Below, in pieces: positions 31,572-42,374 of a stretch of 64,000 nucleotides of DNA. The DNA comes from Gracilaria gracilis (taxonomy: Eukaryota > Rhodophyta > Florideophyceae > Gracilariales > Gracilariaceae). The notes below the pieces were generated by a model. The model did not search any database, was not told the DNA's origin, and worked only from the letters and a program-made list of their open reading frames with translations. Numbering within the stretch: the first letter of the stretch is position 1; the number at the start of each line of letters is the position of its first letter. The stretch spans positions 310,001-374,000 of the forward strand of contig JARGSG010000217.1 of the NCBI GenBank assembly GCA_030374805.1, in the 5' to 3' direction. Position numbers and translations under genes: made by a program.

Positions 31572-32452
31572 TTGTAGGACATTCGTTTTGCATTATGAAG
31601 AGTCTCATAATTGGGAATTCCCGCCATCATGACTTCATTCAAGTGACAGAACATGACTAGGTTCCTCTTTGTTAACGCATCTGCCAAGTTCTTCACTCCT
31701 TGTACCCACTGGAGGACGGATACTTCCCCTGTTTCAAACGAGTCCCTGAGACGGGCGACAGTAAAGCGGAGGCGGTAGTCCTTGCCTTCATGCAAGGTCG
31801 TGATGGTTGAATATAAGCCATCTGAATCTACCGTCAACAAGAACGGAAGTTCGACATGCGATCCAAGTACTTGTTGAATGCAAGATGACATCAAAGAGCC
31901 CCGGTCGGCACAGAGGGCGGCAGACAGAATTTCAGCCCCGATCGACCTGAAAGAAACGCGGGCTTGATTCGAGCTTGTCCAATCTAATACATGGAATACC
32001 GAGTCCCCTCGCCCCACAGGAACGAACAGCCCAGATACATAACCGGTTTGACCATACGAACCTTTGCCTCGACTAGCATCAGAGAAAGCAAGGTAACGTG
32101 GGTTTGAGTAGTTTGCGGTCAAACATGGGTAGTGGAGCTGCGGCGTAAGGGTCTGCAACTCACCCAACACTTGATTGGCCATTATTAGGTCGGAGACCAA
32201 GAGTCTCGAGGTTCGTTGCTGCAGATAGCTAGCGGCGAAGGAAGCTTGTCGGAGTACCTCGTGTCAAAGAAAGTTGAGAGAACCCGTGAGACCGAGAAAC
32301 GCGGTCCGTTCAGCCTCGGAACACGGGGAGTCAAAGAACTTTCGACGTTGGCGAGAAATTGTTAGCTTCTCAATATCATCCATGTACTCTTGCTTGTTAA
32401 GAGTGATGGAGACCTCTTCGCTTCGGGCAATGCGTAGTCTGTTGAGAATCAA
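31568..32452 (-). pseudogene. Copia RNase H region
   Basis: Shows the Copia RNase H order: AFSDASRGKGSYGQTGYVSG with the first Asp, SIGAEILSAALCADRG with the Glu, LTVDSDGLYSTI with the middle Asp, and a VQGVKNLADALTKRN end, the widely conserved ADxLTK. It degrades the RNA strand in element RNA-DNA hybrids. Part of the broken polyprotein of the 29129-36701 element. Confidence 0.85.
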
Positions 32453-32512
32453 TTCCGAGGAGGTGTCACACTTACCGATCGTGAACCGCTGAGCTATTTG
32501 ATGATGGAAGCT

Positions 32513-33829
32513 CTACAGGCCCAACATGGAGCTGGTGAGAAGCATATCATCCACAACCTTGGCCAGGGCAATTCGAATCGAACCATTCCCTCGTCCAATT
32601 ATGAAAAGTTGAGGTAGGCCAGGAACGGACTCAATGTTGTTCTCGAACATCCATTTCTCTATGGCCAGTTGCCAAAGGCGTCCGGATTCCACAAGGTTAT
32701 AAGTTGGAGCCAGCATTTTCCAGAAACGTCTAGGTTTCACCCATCCTCGTGGCGGGATCATGAAGATGTCTCTAGTAAGCTCACCGCTCTGGAGGTAGGC
32801 ACCTTTGATATCCAGGGTAGCAAGTGGGAGGCCTAGCGACGATGCGATTGAACAGACCACACGGAAGACTGGGAACTGGGCTGAGCTGGAGTCCTTGCGA
32901 ATGCCGTCTTTCTCCCTATCCCTGTTCCCCTGCGAGACTAAACGGCACTTCAATCGAAGGGCACCATGCACACCATCGTCTTTTATGTGAAAGAAGTGAT
33001 GGGATGTGACAATGTTCGCATACTTCGGAAGTGTAGAGCGGTCGACTTCTTTATAGCGACCTTGGTATACGGACTTCTCTTTCTCTATGGCCTTGTCCAC
33101 AACCCACCGTGGGAGAAATTGGGTACGGAACTCCGACACCTGGTCCTTTCCGAGGATATCATGAGCTTGTCGAATTATCTCCAGCTCAGAAGACTGAAGA
33201 GAAGCGGGCTCAAGCATCGGCGTTACAGAGCTATTCCCAACATCTTTGTCAGGACGCGGAGGATCGTACGAAGACCCAATATCCCTGGAGGGTTGGTTTA
33301 CCATAGTTGGTTTTCGACCTGAGAGAAGACAGCATACGTAAGGATGAGTGGACCAAAGTGTGGCTTCATCATTTAGGAGAAATTGTACCTGACTTTTTCT
33401 TGGAGCCTCTGCTCCTTGAGTGGCCGTTGATTCTCCAGGATTTGGCATTTGTTCGCTTTCATCACCCGCGACTATGCCATGAGAAAGGGGTGAGATCGGG
33501 TCCATTTGGTCAAGTTCCAAAAGAAGGGCCGACTCAGGAACAGGTCGTACGTCCTCATACGCAGCACGGATGCTCGGTCCATTGTGGAGTTTGTTCGACG
33601 AGAGCAGGAGGGAGTGCTCCTGTGCTTCGCGCACATACCCCACCTTCCAAGTGCCAAACTTCGGACCTTTCTTGAAATAGTATACTGCGGTATGTCGAGG
33701 AAACTGAGAAAGAGGAAGGAGTTGAGGACTCCTAGTTTTCTCAAGGGTGTATATAGCCCTACGAGCAGCCTGCTCATGATAGGCCTTGACAAGCTCTTCA
33801 GTAACAGGCGACTGTGGAAGTCCCATCAA
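32513..33829 (-). pseudogene. Copia integrase C-terminal and reverse transcriptase region
   Basis: The first 130 residues match the integrase C-terminal region with the GTWKVGYVREAQEHSLLL strand pattern. The reverse transcriptase then follows: LPRWVVDKAIEKEKSVYQGR, LRLKCRLVSQGNRDREKDGI, LPLATLDIKGAYLQSG (finger-palm boundary with the first Asp) and KVVDDMLLTS, where Copia usually has YVDDML. It copies element RNA to DNA. Part of the fossil element. Confidence 0.9.
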
Positions 33830-33838
33830 GCTTGGGGT

Positions 33839-34516
33839 TTAGCCCCGAACCAATTCGAAGCTACTCATCTTTCGACCTCCGTACATCACGTTGCTTAGAA
33901 ATGTCGCTCTGGAAAGGATCTCCATGTAGGTGAACACAGACTTGCGTGTTGATGCGAAATAGTTTGCATCTTGGAGCATTCGAGTGGCTATTAGCCTTAC
34001 CACTGCATTCTTTGATTCCACGACTCCAATTTTGTTGTGTCTACGGGCTGGTAGAGGTTCGAAAGAGATCGTGTGCGCGGTAAGGAACTCTTTGAACGTG
34101 CCCTTGTCAAACTCGGGATCACCGGATAAGGACACAGGTGGGCCGTGAATGTTTACCCAATGCTGTTCGAAGGCCAGTTTAACCGCATTCAATTCCCTCG
34201 ATTCCAACATGACAGCAACAGAGCACGCTATGGAAAGGTCAACCATGTGTAGAATGGGGATGTTCTCCATTTCAGCGACGAAAAAGAAGTCAACCTGAAC
34301 ATGGTTATTGAAAGAGACAAGCAGCCTGCGGAAGGACACTTTCCTGGAAGAGTCAGGGCGACCAGTAGAAGCGCACGTAGAGCACTTCTTCAAGGCGGCT
34401 TTGAGTGCCTGCAATAGAACGGGGGTCAGTACACTCGCACGTCCGCATATCGCTTTCATATCTTCAAGTGGCATGTGTGTGAATCCATGAAGTTTGGTGG
34501 CAAAACGGCGGCACAC
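33839..34516 (-). pseudogene. Copia integrase core
   Basis: Contains a pre-integrase zinc-type remnant (KKCSTCASTGR) and the catalytic D, D, E triad in HVQVDFFFVAEM, LSGDPEFDKGTFKEFL and GVVESKNAVVRLIATRML. The order relative to reverse transcriptase marks the element as Copia. Part of the broken polyprotein. Confidence 0.9.
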
Positions 34517-34528
34517 CTTATGATCAGC

Positions 34529-35553
34529 TTAGTGCTTCTTAAGTGACTCCGTGGAAGCTCTACTGCGTAGGCTACGGTACGGCCCAAAGTAGGACATAAC
34601 CGATTCAACAGTATTTGGTACGACCAAGAGTCTCGTACGGATCGTGTCCTCCGGGTCTCCGGGGAGCCTGGAAACATACGTTTGGAGTTCGAGCTTAGAA
34701 GAAGAGGCAGCTCCTCTTGGAAAGACGAGCAGGTTATCCTCACCCATTAAGTTTCCCTGATTAAGAAGTTGGTTACCGAGGACCAAAAGGCCGTCACCAT
34801 CAACAATGTAGAATGGTAAGGACCCCTTCTGACCACTAGTGTCCGTTATGGGAAGGTCGCAAATGGCAAACACCAGTCGAGCGTCGTCACAATTTTTCCC
34901 ATAGCCATGATAAAATGGTTCGCAGTCTAGGGGGCGAAGCTCGAAAAGGATAGCGAGGGCTGAGGCAATGCGAACTGCCGATTGAACTACACCCACACTG
35001 CGGGGGCATCCAATGTCCAGAACTGGATTCGGGTCTTCGCTTTCGCCTTTTGGTTTAAAGGCTCCACGCCTGGCGATTAGGCTTGATTGTCTTTCGCGGG
35101 TGTGGAGTCTCTGTGAAAAAACGAGTCGTTCGACTTACTCTTCGGCGAAATTTCTTTCTCAAGACGGACCATCTTCCCCAGATAAGTTTTTCCACCGTCG
35201 TAGGCACAATCCTTGGAGCCACGGTAATGGGTCTTCGATCCACAGTCGAAGCAGAATTTTATACGTCTTTGAGAAGACTTGGCGTAAAAACCTGCTCCTT
35301 GTTCATCCCTCCGGTTCGATGAATTCGAAGATGAGTGTTTCCTCTTCTCTCCTCTTTAAGTAGTAAAGTTGGAAGGCTTATGCTCCGAGACAGGTTTCTC
35401 CTTTCTAGGCTGTACGCCATACGATAGTAAGGCCTTGTGGATCTTCTGCTGCATTATTGATTCGATATCCGGGCGAGAAACTTCACCAGAGGTCTGTTTC
35501 GTGGCAGAAGAAAGGGAGTAAAGCACGGAAACTGCATCATCTAGATGAAGCAC
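34529..35553 (-). pseudogene. Copia gag C-terminus (zinc knuckle) and protease region
   Basis: A CFDCGSKTHYRGSKDC cluster near 35230 resembles a gag zinc knuckle, with the last cysteine spaced wider than the usual C-x2-C-x4-H-x4-C. The aspartic protease follows with DIGC in place of DTGC/DSGA, then ITDTSGQKGSLPFYIVDGDG and GLLVLGNQLL, the typical flap and C-terminal strands. Part of the fossil element and split over several short frames. Confidence 0.75.
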
Positions 35554-35682
35554 GACACGCGGAGTGGAGGGCTTTGCAATTGCCTTGATGTTTTCAGGTT
35601 TGCTGTCTCCTTTACGATAAGAAAGGCGCGGAACCTGCAGAGCTAAGATATCAGAAATCTGTTTGATTTCTCTACGATAGTC

Positions 35683-36402
35683 CTAAAAGAGATTCTTCAG
35701 AGGCTCGTAAGTCTCCGGGATTTCTCTGTCATCCAAAGTCCAAACGAGGGAATCGGAAACGTTGATGACCTTCTCGACAACCAAAAACGGTACCATCGAT
35801 CCATCAATTGCCACTTCACCTTGAGCAGCTCTAGACTCAGCTTGGGAAAGGAGTTGAAGCACGGCGTTATGCAGCGTTTTTTCAGGTAGGTTGGCATTAT
35901 TAATGAGCGTAATTGCCAAGACTTCACCAATGTGAGTCGAAGACTCAAATCCAGCATGCATCAGGTGCTGTGAAGCCAAGCCTCGAAAGCGGTCAACAAA
36001 AGCAACCAAGTCCTCACTCTTCTTACGACGGCAGTTGGAAACTTTGTTGAATGACGAGATTAGACGGTTTCCCATTGCGATTTGCGGATCAACCGCAACA
36101 TGGTCCACAATTTCTTGCACGGCCTTAATTTGGTCGTCACGGCGAAAATCTATACGTCCTTTAGCCTGTGCTTCCTCGACAATACTCTTCTGAGCATGAG
36201 GAAGTCCATGTTCGACAAGAAGACGTCCAAGGATGGCGTACATCGTCTTATACTTCTTATCGGGACCTTTCTCCGCCGCAATGCGGATCATGTCTACCCA
36301 TTCAGATACATTTCGGCGCCATTGAATAGTATCTTTGGTAGCATCAAATTGGGGTACATCATGAGCGTTTGAAATTGTGGGAGCCTGCAATCCTGGGCCC
36401 AT
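35683..36402 (-). CDS. Copia gag, N-terminal region
   Basis: The frame begins ATGGGCCCAGG (MGPGLQAPTISNAHDVPQFD). The start codon lies inside the primer-binding site, directly beside the 5' LTR. Capsid-like helices follow (IQWRRNVSEWVDMIRIAAEK, KSEDLVAFVDRFRGLASQHL) with the W-x-W-like Copia gag pattern. It would package element RNA. It ends 240 codons in and is continued by the knuckle and protease region to the left. Part of the fossil. Confidence 0.8.
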   Translation of the reverse strand: MGPGLQAPTISNAHDVPQFDATKDTIQWRRNVSEWVDMIRIAAEKGPDKKYKTMYAILGRLLVEHGLPHAQKSIVEEAQAKGRIDFRRDDQIKAVQEIVDHVAVDPQIAMGNRLISSFNKVSNCRRKKSEDLVAFVDRFRGLASQHLMHAGFESSTHIGEVLAITLINNANLPEKTLHNAVLQLLSQAESRAAQGEVAIDGSMVPFLVVEKVINVSDSLVWTLDDREIPETYEPLKNLF

Positions 36403-36405
36403 AAC
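36390..36405 (-). promoter_or_regulatory. Primer-binding site for initiator tRNA-Met, internal (anticodon-stem) type
   Basis: On the element strand the sequence directly after the 5' LTR is GTTATGGGCCCAGGAT. It is complementary to the conserved anticodon stem-loop of initiator tRNA-Met (CTGGGCCCATAAC). Drosophila copia and its kin are known to use such a half-tRNA primer rather than the 3' CCA end. Confidence 0.85.
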
Positions 36406-36701
36406 TGGGATAAGCTTGTCAGGCGGATGCGTGTGGGGCGCGAGCGTCGTAGCGCAGAGAATCGCAGGAGTTGATCCGGCATGGCCAGCAGAACAGGGAC
36501 AAGATGGTCATCCCTCCCCTCTGCCTTCTTCCCTCCCGTCCATGGAAGGGGAAGACGGGCACCGTTTTAGTTCAGCGTATGCGCGGTCCGTGTGGCCCCG
36601 CGATCTCCGTATGCGCGATGTGTGGCACGACCAGCGCCAGCAACCATGCTTACGTGAGAGGTCGTGCAGCGGCCACGCGCAAGCAAGGCCAATCTAGCAC
36701 A
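36406..36701 (-). repeat. 5' LTR of the Copia element
   Basis: 296 bp pairing with 29129-29424 and differing at 12 positions. The right copy of the CGACC target duplication lies at 36702-36706. Confidence 0.95.
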
Positions 36702-36706
36702 CGACC

Positions 36707-37889
36707 AACCACGGCGCGCAGCTCGGCACTGTATGCGGTCACGTGCCTGGAAAGGGTGCAGTGGCACCGAGCGCGCACAGCCATTCGTTTGAAATTGGCG
36801 CGCAATTTGAACATGACAGCACCTCGAGCGCGAAACGCGAGAGAAGACTGCGCGTCAGCGCCGAAGAGAAGCTTTGGTTACTACGTGCAGAGAATACGCA
36901 CCTGGTGATGACGAAGACGGCACACAGCGAAGGCAGATGATGGCGGGACCACACACGCGGCGTACGAAAATCGATGCGCCTGGCTCGGGAAGGGAAGTGG
37001 ATCGATATGACGGTGAAGGCCCCGGTGGGGACGGCAGCTGGTGGCACGGTACGGCGAAGTACGCACGTCGGTGGATGCCGATACCATACAGCCGATGCCG
37101 CGAGATGCAGGACCACATGGCAACGCACGATGAGGAGGAACAGGAGGAAGGCAGCCAACACTACCCCGCGAACGACACCGACAGTGCCGACACTCTAACG
37201 CCGCGAATGCCAACCACGCAGCCATCGACCGACGTAAGCGTAGTGCTCGGGCGTTCGGAGGCCACCACATGGTGGCATGACGGCGTGTATACGCTGTTCA
37301 ACGTACGCCGCAGCTTTGAAGGCAATGCAGACGCGCGGAACCGCACGACGTCGAGACATGAGCGCACGCCGATTGGGAGCGCTCGAACGCGCTGGCTGAC
37401 CCCACAGGCTGGACGAGACAAAACTCCTGCCAAACATCGGTTGCCTGTCGTCGAAGTCGAGCGCCGCAGGGTAGGTAGCGTTCCAAACATTATTTATGCT
37501 TGTTGAAGTAAACTATAGTCGGGATAATCGCTTTAGGCAGTTACCTGATTAAGCAGTTACCTGAGTACTGGGGATGTTTGGATCCGCTGTCGTTGTGCTT
37601 CAGGGTCTAGGAAGAAGAACAAAAAGACTGTTCATCTCGAAACACTTGGTGATTTGGTACCAACGATACATATTTCCGCTAGTCACCTGTAGTTGTTTGT
37701 GCGGAACGCGTACGTTGATTCGCCGAACACCAGGCAGTATGCTTAGCAATTGCTCGTGACGAAGAGCACAGCTTTGACCGTGTTGCTTCACCTGCTCAAA
37801 GGCACAGAGCTTTGAAAAACTTCCTATTCAAAACCTTTCTACCTTTTATTTTAAAAAATAAATTTTAGCGAACATTTCTAGCGCATTAT
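36707..37889. other. GC-rich flank, no confident gene
   Basis: A 210-codon plus-strand frame (36874-37506) and overlapping minus-strand frames have no family signature. The minus frames run Arg/Ser-rich and the plus frame polar with several Arg-Thr clusters, and neither is convincing. This is the sequence that was joined to 29123 before the Copia insertion. After 37510 the composition drops to AT-rich. Confidence 0.35.
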
Positions 37890-39619
37890 TTGCATGGGAT
37901 GCATCGTGCAATTTGCACGGTGCAGAATTGTCAAAAAATAATCAAGTACAACGGTACACGGTATATAATACCCTTGGTATGTAGCCTTTCCCATGTTCAG
38001 AAAAAGAGCTACTCTCAAGCTTCTGGCGGGTCTGAGAGCGGTGTGGTCACCGCGAGACCCGAAGTGGCCGGTGTGGATTCCAACAACTTTTTCGAATGGG
38101 CGAAGCATTTTGTTCATGACACAAACGACATTCGTGCAAACGGTCGTCCTGTGGTCCTCGCGTATGATGGTGTAGTACAATGAGACCTCAGTGCGTTAGT
38201 GCCACGTGGGCCTACGGGTGCGCCTTGCTGGCTGCACTGTACCCAATTGGTATTCTGTATTTTTATAATTTCTAATTTCTAATTTATAGTTTAGGATAGC
38301 TTAGCATTGCTGGCACATGACAGTAGGTCATGGGTGCAGCCGATGACGTCATGCCCGCATGGGAGATCGGCGTCGGTGCACCTTGTATATATTGCAGTGC
38401 ACCTCGCCTTCCCCCTTGGATATTGTAAAGTCAGGCACCACTAGGGCAGTAACTATACCATCTTGGTCACTTGCTACTCTATTACTATACAGGTTTTGCT
38501 GCACGTCGACGTCTACTACCGTACACCTACACGGTCTAGACTAGTTGCCCCGCCGTTTGCCCCTGCGGGTTTCAGGTGCCCTGCTACTATATTTGTTTTG
38601 TGTTTTTCCCCTTTAGGTTGAGCCCTCGCGCGCTCCCCCTACCAGGCGGACTCCACACCTTATCGGTATTTGTACGACAGATGGATATCGCAGTCACATG
38701 TCTCTACGCGTTTGCGAACTATTTCGACCGAGTAATGTCATAGCGTACGTACTCCCAGCCCATACGAGTGCTACAACGCAGCCACAAGACGTCTCGGTGT
38801 TTTCTGTGATGAGAGCACAGTTTCGAGAGCTATTTTAGTCTTGTCTTTCAGGGCTTTTTCTGTACGACAGAAGTTTGGATGTCTTCGATGTCAGTAAGAT
38901 AATGACCGAGGCCTATGAGAGGGCCATGACGCGGGACAACATACGAAGTGCTTTTGTGAAAACCAGTCTGTGGCTTTTAGATGAGTACCACCTGTTCCGA
39001 GAGTACCGCCCTCGTAGCGCCGAAAAGTACATGGAACGTGTGGGTGTCAATGAAATGATTGAAATGCTGCAAACCAAGCGCGCACAGACGTCCAAGGAGT
39101 TGCTTGGCACTGCGAGGGCCGGCGTTAATGGTTTTCTTGACAACAGTGACGGTGTTGTGCTCACATGCGACGAGGATTATCAGTTGAGCAAAGAGCAAAC
39201 CGGAAAGCAGGCGGCACTTCAGGCGGCGGCGAAGAAGAAGCAGGACGCAAAGCAGGCCGCAGAGCGTAACGTTGTCGCTCAGCGTCGTGCGGCAAACGAA
39301 ACCAGCACCATGCAAAGAGCCTTGCGTCGTAACGAACGCTTTGGTGACAACGCCATTGTTCCCCGTCCGCTGTCTGAATGTCGCCGTGTAACGCGCACGA
39401 AAGCCGCAGAAAAGGTTCAAGATGATTTGCCTGAGAACTCAAGCATGGACGCTGATGACGCCATTTCTAGTGTCTAGGCTGGCTCTCAGCTCGAATGGGG
39501 TGAAATTGGCTTCCATGTGAAGCTGAATGGTGAGACTGGTTGGTACACCAAAATATGTGATTCTGGCGTTTTTATGAAACGATACTGTTCAAGATTGAGT
39601 CTACATTGCTTCAACTGAC
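37890..39619 (+). pseudogene. Pogo-like (DDE_1) transposase, C-terminal half, interrupted by a solo LTR
   Basis: The phase before the LTR reads SNNFFEWAKHFVHDTNDIRA and GRPVVLAYDG, the second catalytic block of DDE_1. After the LTR, in the same phase, it resumes DGYRSHMSLRVCELFRPSN, YVLPAHTSATTQPQDV (the usual P.HTT...QP.D. string) and AYERAMTRDNIRSAFVKTSL. One in-frame TAG precedes residue LDVFDVSKIM (38836-38838). Another at 39475 separates a further 47-residue tail (QLEWGEIGFHVKLNGETGWY) to 39619. The N-terminal DNA-binding part is absent. The region 39190-39330 is rich in Lys/Gln/Ala helix. The element is a degraded DNA transposon of the same superfamily as 15960-16673. Confidence 0.85.
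38171..38679 (+). mobile_element. Solo LTR inserted in the pogo-like transposase
   Basis: A 509-bp LTR, TGTAGTACA...TGTACGACA, about 90% identical to the LTR at 15457-15959. It is flanked by a perfect 5-bp target duplication GATGG (38166-38170 and 38680-38684), so it is one completed insertion reduced to a single LTR by recombination between its two LTRs. It contains a TATA-like GTATATATT. It splits the codon run of the transposase exactly at AYDG/DGYRSH. Confidence 0.95.
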
Positions 39620-40229
39620 CCCAGTTTGGGTTCAGTCAGTAAAAGAACTCTGTCTTCTTTGTTGTGTACTCCATTTGTCCAGTTTTAGACTTGTTTGGTA
39701 GTCAACAGTACCAGCTTTCTCTCTATTGCAATGGATTCGTTGGAAAAAGTGACACTTCCACAATATTGGGATCGCGAAAAACTGTTCAGCTTTTGAGGCG
39801 CGGTCTAAACAAGCGTGAAAGATCGCGTGAACGCCTATCTACGGCCATTGATTGGCTTAGACGCCTTGGGGCATCAACGCCCGTGGACGCCCCGACGCAT
39901 TTTCTTAAAGGCCCTGGAGCTATAAGCAGAACCCCTACCCCAACCGGATTGTTGCACTTGGTGATTTTCCCACCAATCGTTTAAATTCAAAGAAAGATGT
40001 TGCCCAACGGATCCTGATGCGCTCTACCGTGAAGCTCGTGCATTACAGATAAGTACACGCTACATTTCGACGGCAGTATACTCTCCTCTCACGTTCTTGC
40101 GCTCCCCCAACGCTGTGAACTGCGCTCCTTCTTGTACTCGACCCTAAATTCTGCAACTCCACCCTCGTGTATATTTGCCTTAACATCCTCTTTGTGGTTG
40201 AAGTTACTTCTTTCATTGACTTCGTTACA
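39620..40229. other. No assignable gene
   Basis: A 106-codon frame (39664-39984) with a basic segment (NKRERSRERLSTAIDWLRR) is present, but an alternative phase reads VTLPQYWDREKLFSF and neither is convincing. This may be the 3' flank of the pogo-like transposon. Confidence 0.3.
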
Positions 40230-41378
40230 ATGGAAAAACAAAGCGGCAATGCCTCTGCGTTGGCTCTTGCATTCGACGGTACTCAAAACGTTCAATGTTC
40301 CCGTGACAGTCCTACAAAGAAAACCAACACCTCCTTACCTTCATCCAACCCACGTGCATCTACCTTTCACCCGAAACCATGTCATGTCTCACCGCGTTCT
40401 TCCCGCGCTAGTCCTCGCCGAAACCGCAAGAGTGCTTCATCACCGACCAAACACGCTACCAAAGGTGCTTCTGTTTTAACTGTTCTCGTTCGCCGCAGTC
40501 CCCGAAAGCACTCGACGTCGACAGGAAGCCACTCTCTTCAAGTTTTGTCTTCCGATCAAGGTTTACTACCAGTTGCGACGGGTACCGCCAACCCGCAGTT
40601 TTGATGCTCTCGGTTCTTCTTCGGCCGTTACCGTCTCGCCCTGCAACGACCAAAAGTTAAAAAAGAGACTCGCATTCGATATATGTATTCTTTTCTCTTG
40701 GAAAAAAGGGTAGAGGTCTTGAAGAAAATCTGTAAGCCGTTCGAAGTCGTTGTGCATAATCGCAAGCACGGACAGCTCGTGGCCGGAATTATACTCTTTT
40801 TCCACCTTAAGAGTTTGGATGGCGTCAGCATTAGGGACTGCATCTCCTTGAATGACGAACTCGGGCCTTTTTCTAAATGGCAGGAGGAATGCATCGCAAT
40901 GCGTGCTGCGTTAACGGAGTGGCCTGAAGTTGGAGATTTCGTGAACATGCTTCAAAAAAATGACCGAAAAGGGATCGAGAAACTACAACATTATCAGCGA
41001 GCAGATCAGGAAGAATCTGGATTTCCTCTTACCCAGGAAGAGCCATCGAGTCACAAGGATCCGCCGTTGAGCCTCAATGAATTTGCTAGGCTCATGATCA
41101 TTCTGCGAGATGAAGAACAGGCAAAAAACGCCCTGGCCAACGTGTACGGTAAAACGCTTTCGAAATCGGAGCTGGACTACAAGGTGAATCGCCAATCATA
41201 CTGGTTAGTCGTCGCTAACCGGTTGCTAACCGGTTCAACGATAGGCATGTTAGCTCCAGTCACAGCTTCGCAGGAAAATTGGATGGTGTTGATTCGAATC
41301 GAAGACCTCTTTGCTACCGAAGTGCAACAGTACTTAAAAAGCAATTCGACGGTATTCGGCAGTGTACTACTATTGTAA
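40230..41378 (+). pseudogene. Hypothetical protein, one phase with an in-frame stop
   Basis: From the ATG at 40230 (MEKQSGNASALALAFDG) a single phase is open to 41378 apart from a TGA at about 40602. The first part is Ser/Thr/Pro- and Lys-rich and probably disordered. The second part (40683 on) is helical and balanced (EVLKKICKPFEVVVHNRKHG, NEFARLMIILRDEEQAKNAL). The family is not recognised. A disordered basic N-terminus plus helical domain would suit a transposon accessory or DNA-binding protein, but that is a guess. A second frame with a similar character follows at 41495. Confidence 0.4.
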
Positions 41379-41494
41379 GGGCAAATTGGTCAAAGTCTGG
41401 CCAAAATGACCCAACCAATATCACCTCGTTTATGGATAGAACTGCTGGGGGAGACCTAACCGCTGAACCAAAGCGTGCTTATGTGTTTTAAATT

Positions 41495-41956
41495 GTGTCA
41501 GGGTTGGGAACTGAAAACGAGGCCAACCATCTACCTGTTACGGCTTCAAAGCTGATTGAGGAGGACGATGGTGGAGTTGAGGAAGGTCAACTTGGAGGCA
41601 TAGAGGGCAATGCAGCGTTTGGTCACAGGGGTTCGAGTGCGAGAACGAGTGGGAGCAAGAAGGAACTTTGCGGTATATCGAAGGAGATGAACCGATCCAA
41701 CAATATCTCCGAAGCGAATCAAGAATTAATGAAAGAGCATTTGGCGCTAGAGCGAAAGAAAATAGAGGGGCCAAAGAAGTCGTTTGAAGAGCGGGATATT
41801 GAGGAGTTCGAGAAAGTTGTTAAGCTTTCTTCCATGCTTGTGCAGAGCTCTGGCGCACTAAAGAGAGCTCGTGATCTACGTGACATGGAAATCGTCGCAT
41901 CCCTGGAACAGACCCATACAAGGTTGTTGAAGAAGTTCAAGTGTCTGACAGAATAG
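41495..41956 (+). CDS. Hypothetical coiled-coil-like protein
   Basis: 153 codons. The first half is Gly/Glu/Ser-rich. The second half is a continuous charged helix (MKEHLALERKKIEGPKKSFE, LEQTHTRLLKKFKCLTE) with heptad-like hydrophobic spacing, as in the C-terminal coiled coils of Myb-like or transposon-borne DNA-binding proteins. It follows the 40230-41378 frame in another phase and could be its displaced C-terminus. The family is not recognised. Confidence 0.4.
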   Translation: MSGLGTENEANHLPVTASKLIEEDDGGVEEGQLGGIEGNAAFGHRGSSARTSGSKKELCGISKEMNRSNNISEANQELMKEHLALERKKIEGPKKSFEERDIEEFEKVVKLSSMLVQSSGALKRARDLRDMEIVASLEQTHTRLLKKFKCLTE

Positions 41957-42246
41957 GAAAGCAAAGATGCATCATAACACTTTCATGGTTCTTTCCCTTG
42001 TACTTCTTTGATTGTCGTGCTTCGTCGCCATTTCGTGGTGGGACTACCGATCATATTGCCTGCTTTAGCGTTTACAATTTCTACTGCTACACGTGCTTGT
42101 TCTTTTGTGGTTTTACGTTTTCTTTCTTAAAGATGCATTGTCTCCGTTCCAACTGTTTCCTCCTTCTCCTCTGTACTGCCCTTTCTCTTCATCCGACGCA
42201 GGGTCTTCTGACATCTTCGGTTGGTCCAGTTTAGGGGAATCACAGT

Positions 42247-42328
42247 CTGGATAGAATCACAATGATTCGCTATTTGAGGCAGAGGCTGCTCCGCGAAGTA
42301 GCAGCAAGACGTGGAAAGTTCTGAAGGA
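42247..42328 (+). repeat. 82-bp repeat, copy 1
   Basis: The string GGATAGAATCACAATGATTC through GTGGAAAGTTCTGAAGGAT recurs at 43789-43870, about 90% identical. In both copies the same phase reads NDSLFEAE then APRSS and WKVLKD, so it may be a coding segment duplicated on both sides of the transporter pseudogene. Confidence 0.85.
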
Positions 42329-42374
42329 TTAGTCGGCGCCTTTCTTCATCACTTGGTCGCAGTGTGTTGTCACT

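Larger units (their letters stand above)
29129..36701 (-). mobile_element. Copia (Ty1/Pseudoviridae-like) LTR retrotransposon, structurally complete but broken
   Basis: A 7.57-kb element on the minus strand. The parts in order from the right are: 5' LTR 36406-36701; primer-binding site 36405-36390; gag; zinc-knuckle and protease region; integrase; reverse transcriptase; RNase H ending at 31568; a 2.1-kb tail holding a large antisense reading frame; a polypurine tract at 29425-29436; and 3' LTR 29129-29424. The order integrase before reverse transcriptase defines Copia. The LTRs are 296 bp with TG...CA ends and differ at 12 positions (about 4%), so the insertion is moderately old. A 5-bp duplication (CGACC) flanks it. 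The coding region is split into about six pieces, so roughly half a dozen breaks. The element is a fossil and likely inactive. Confidence 0.95.

Noticed and set aside
38875-39477. A host gene starting at 38875
   Set aside because: It is in the same phase as the pogo-like transposase blocks upstream and continues the family pattern (NI.SAF).
42197-42245. Short similarity of 42197-42245 to the minus-strand region near 47460-47505
   Set aside because: About 40 bases with many mismatches and no wider context. I could not tell a real repeat from chance.
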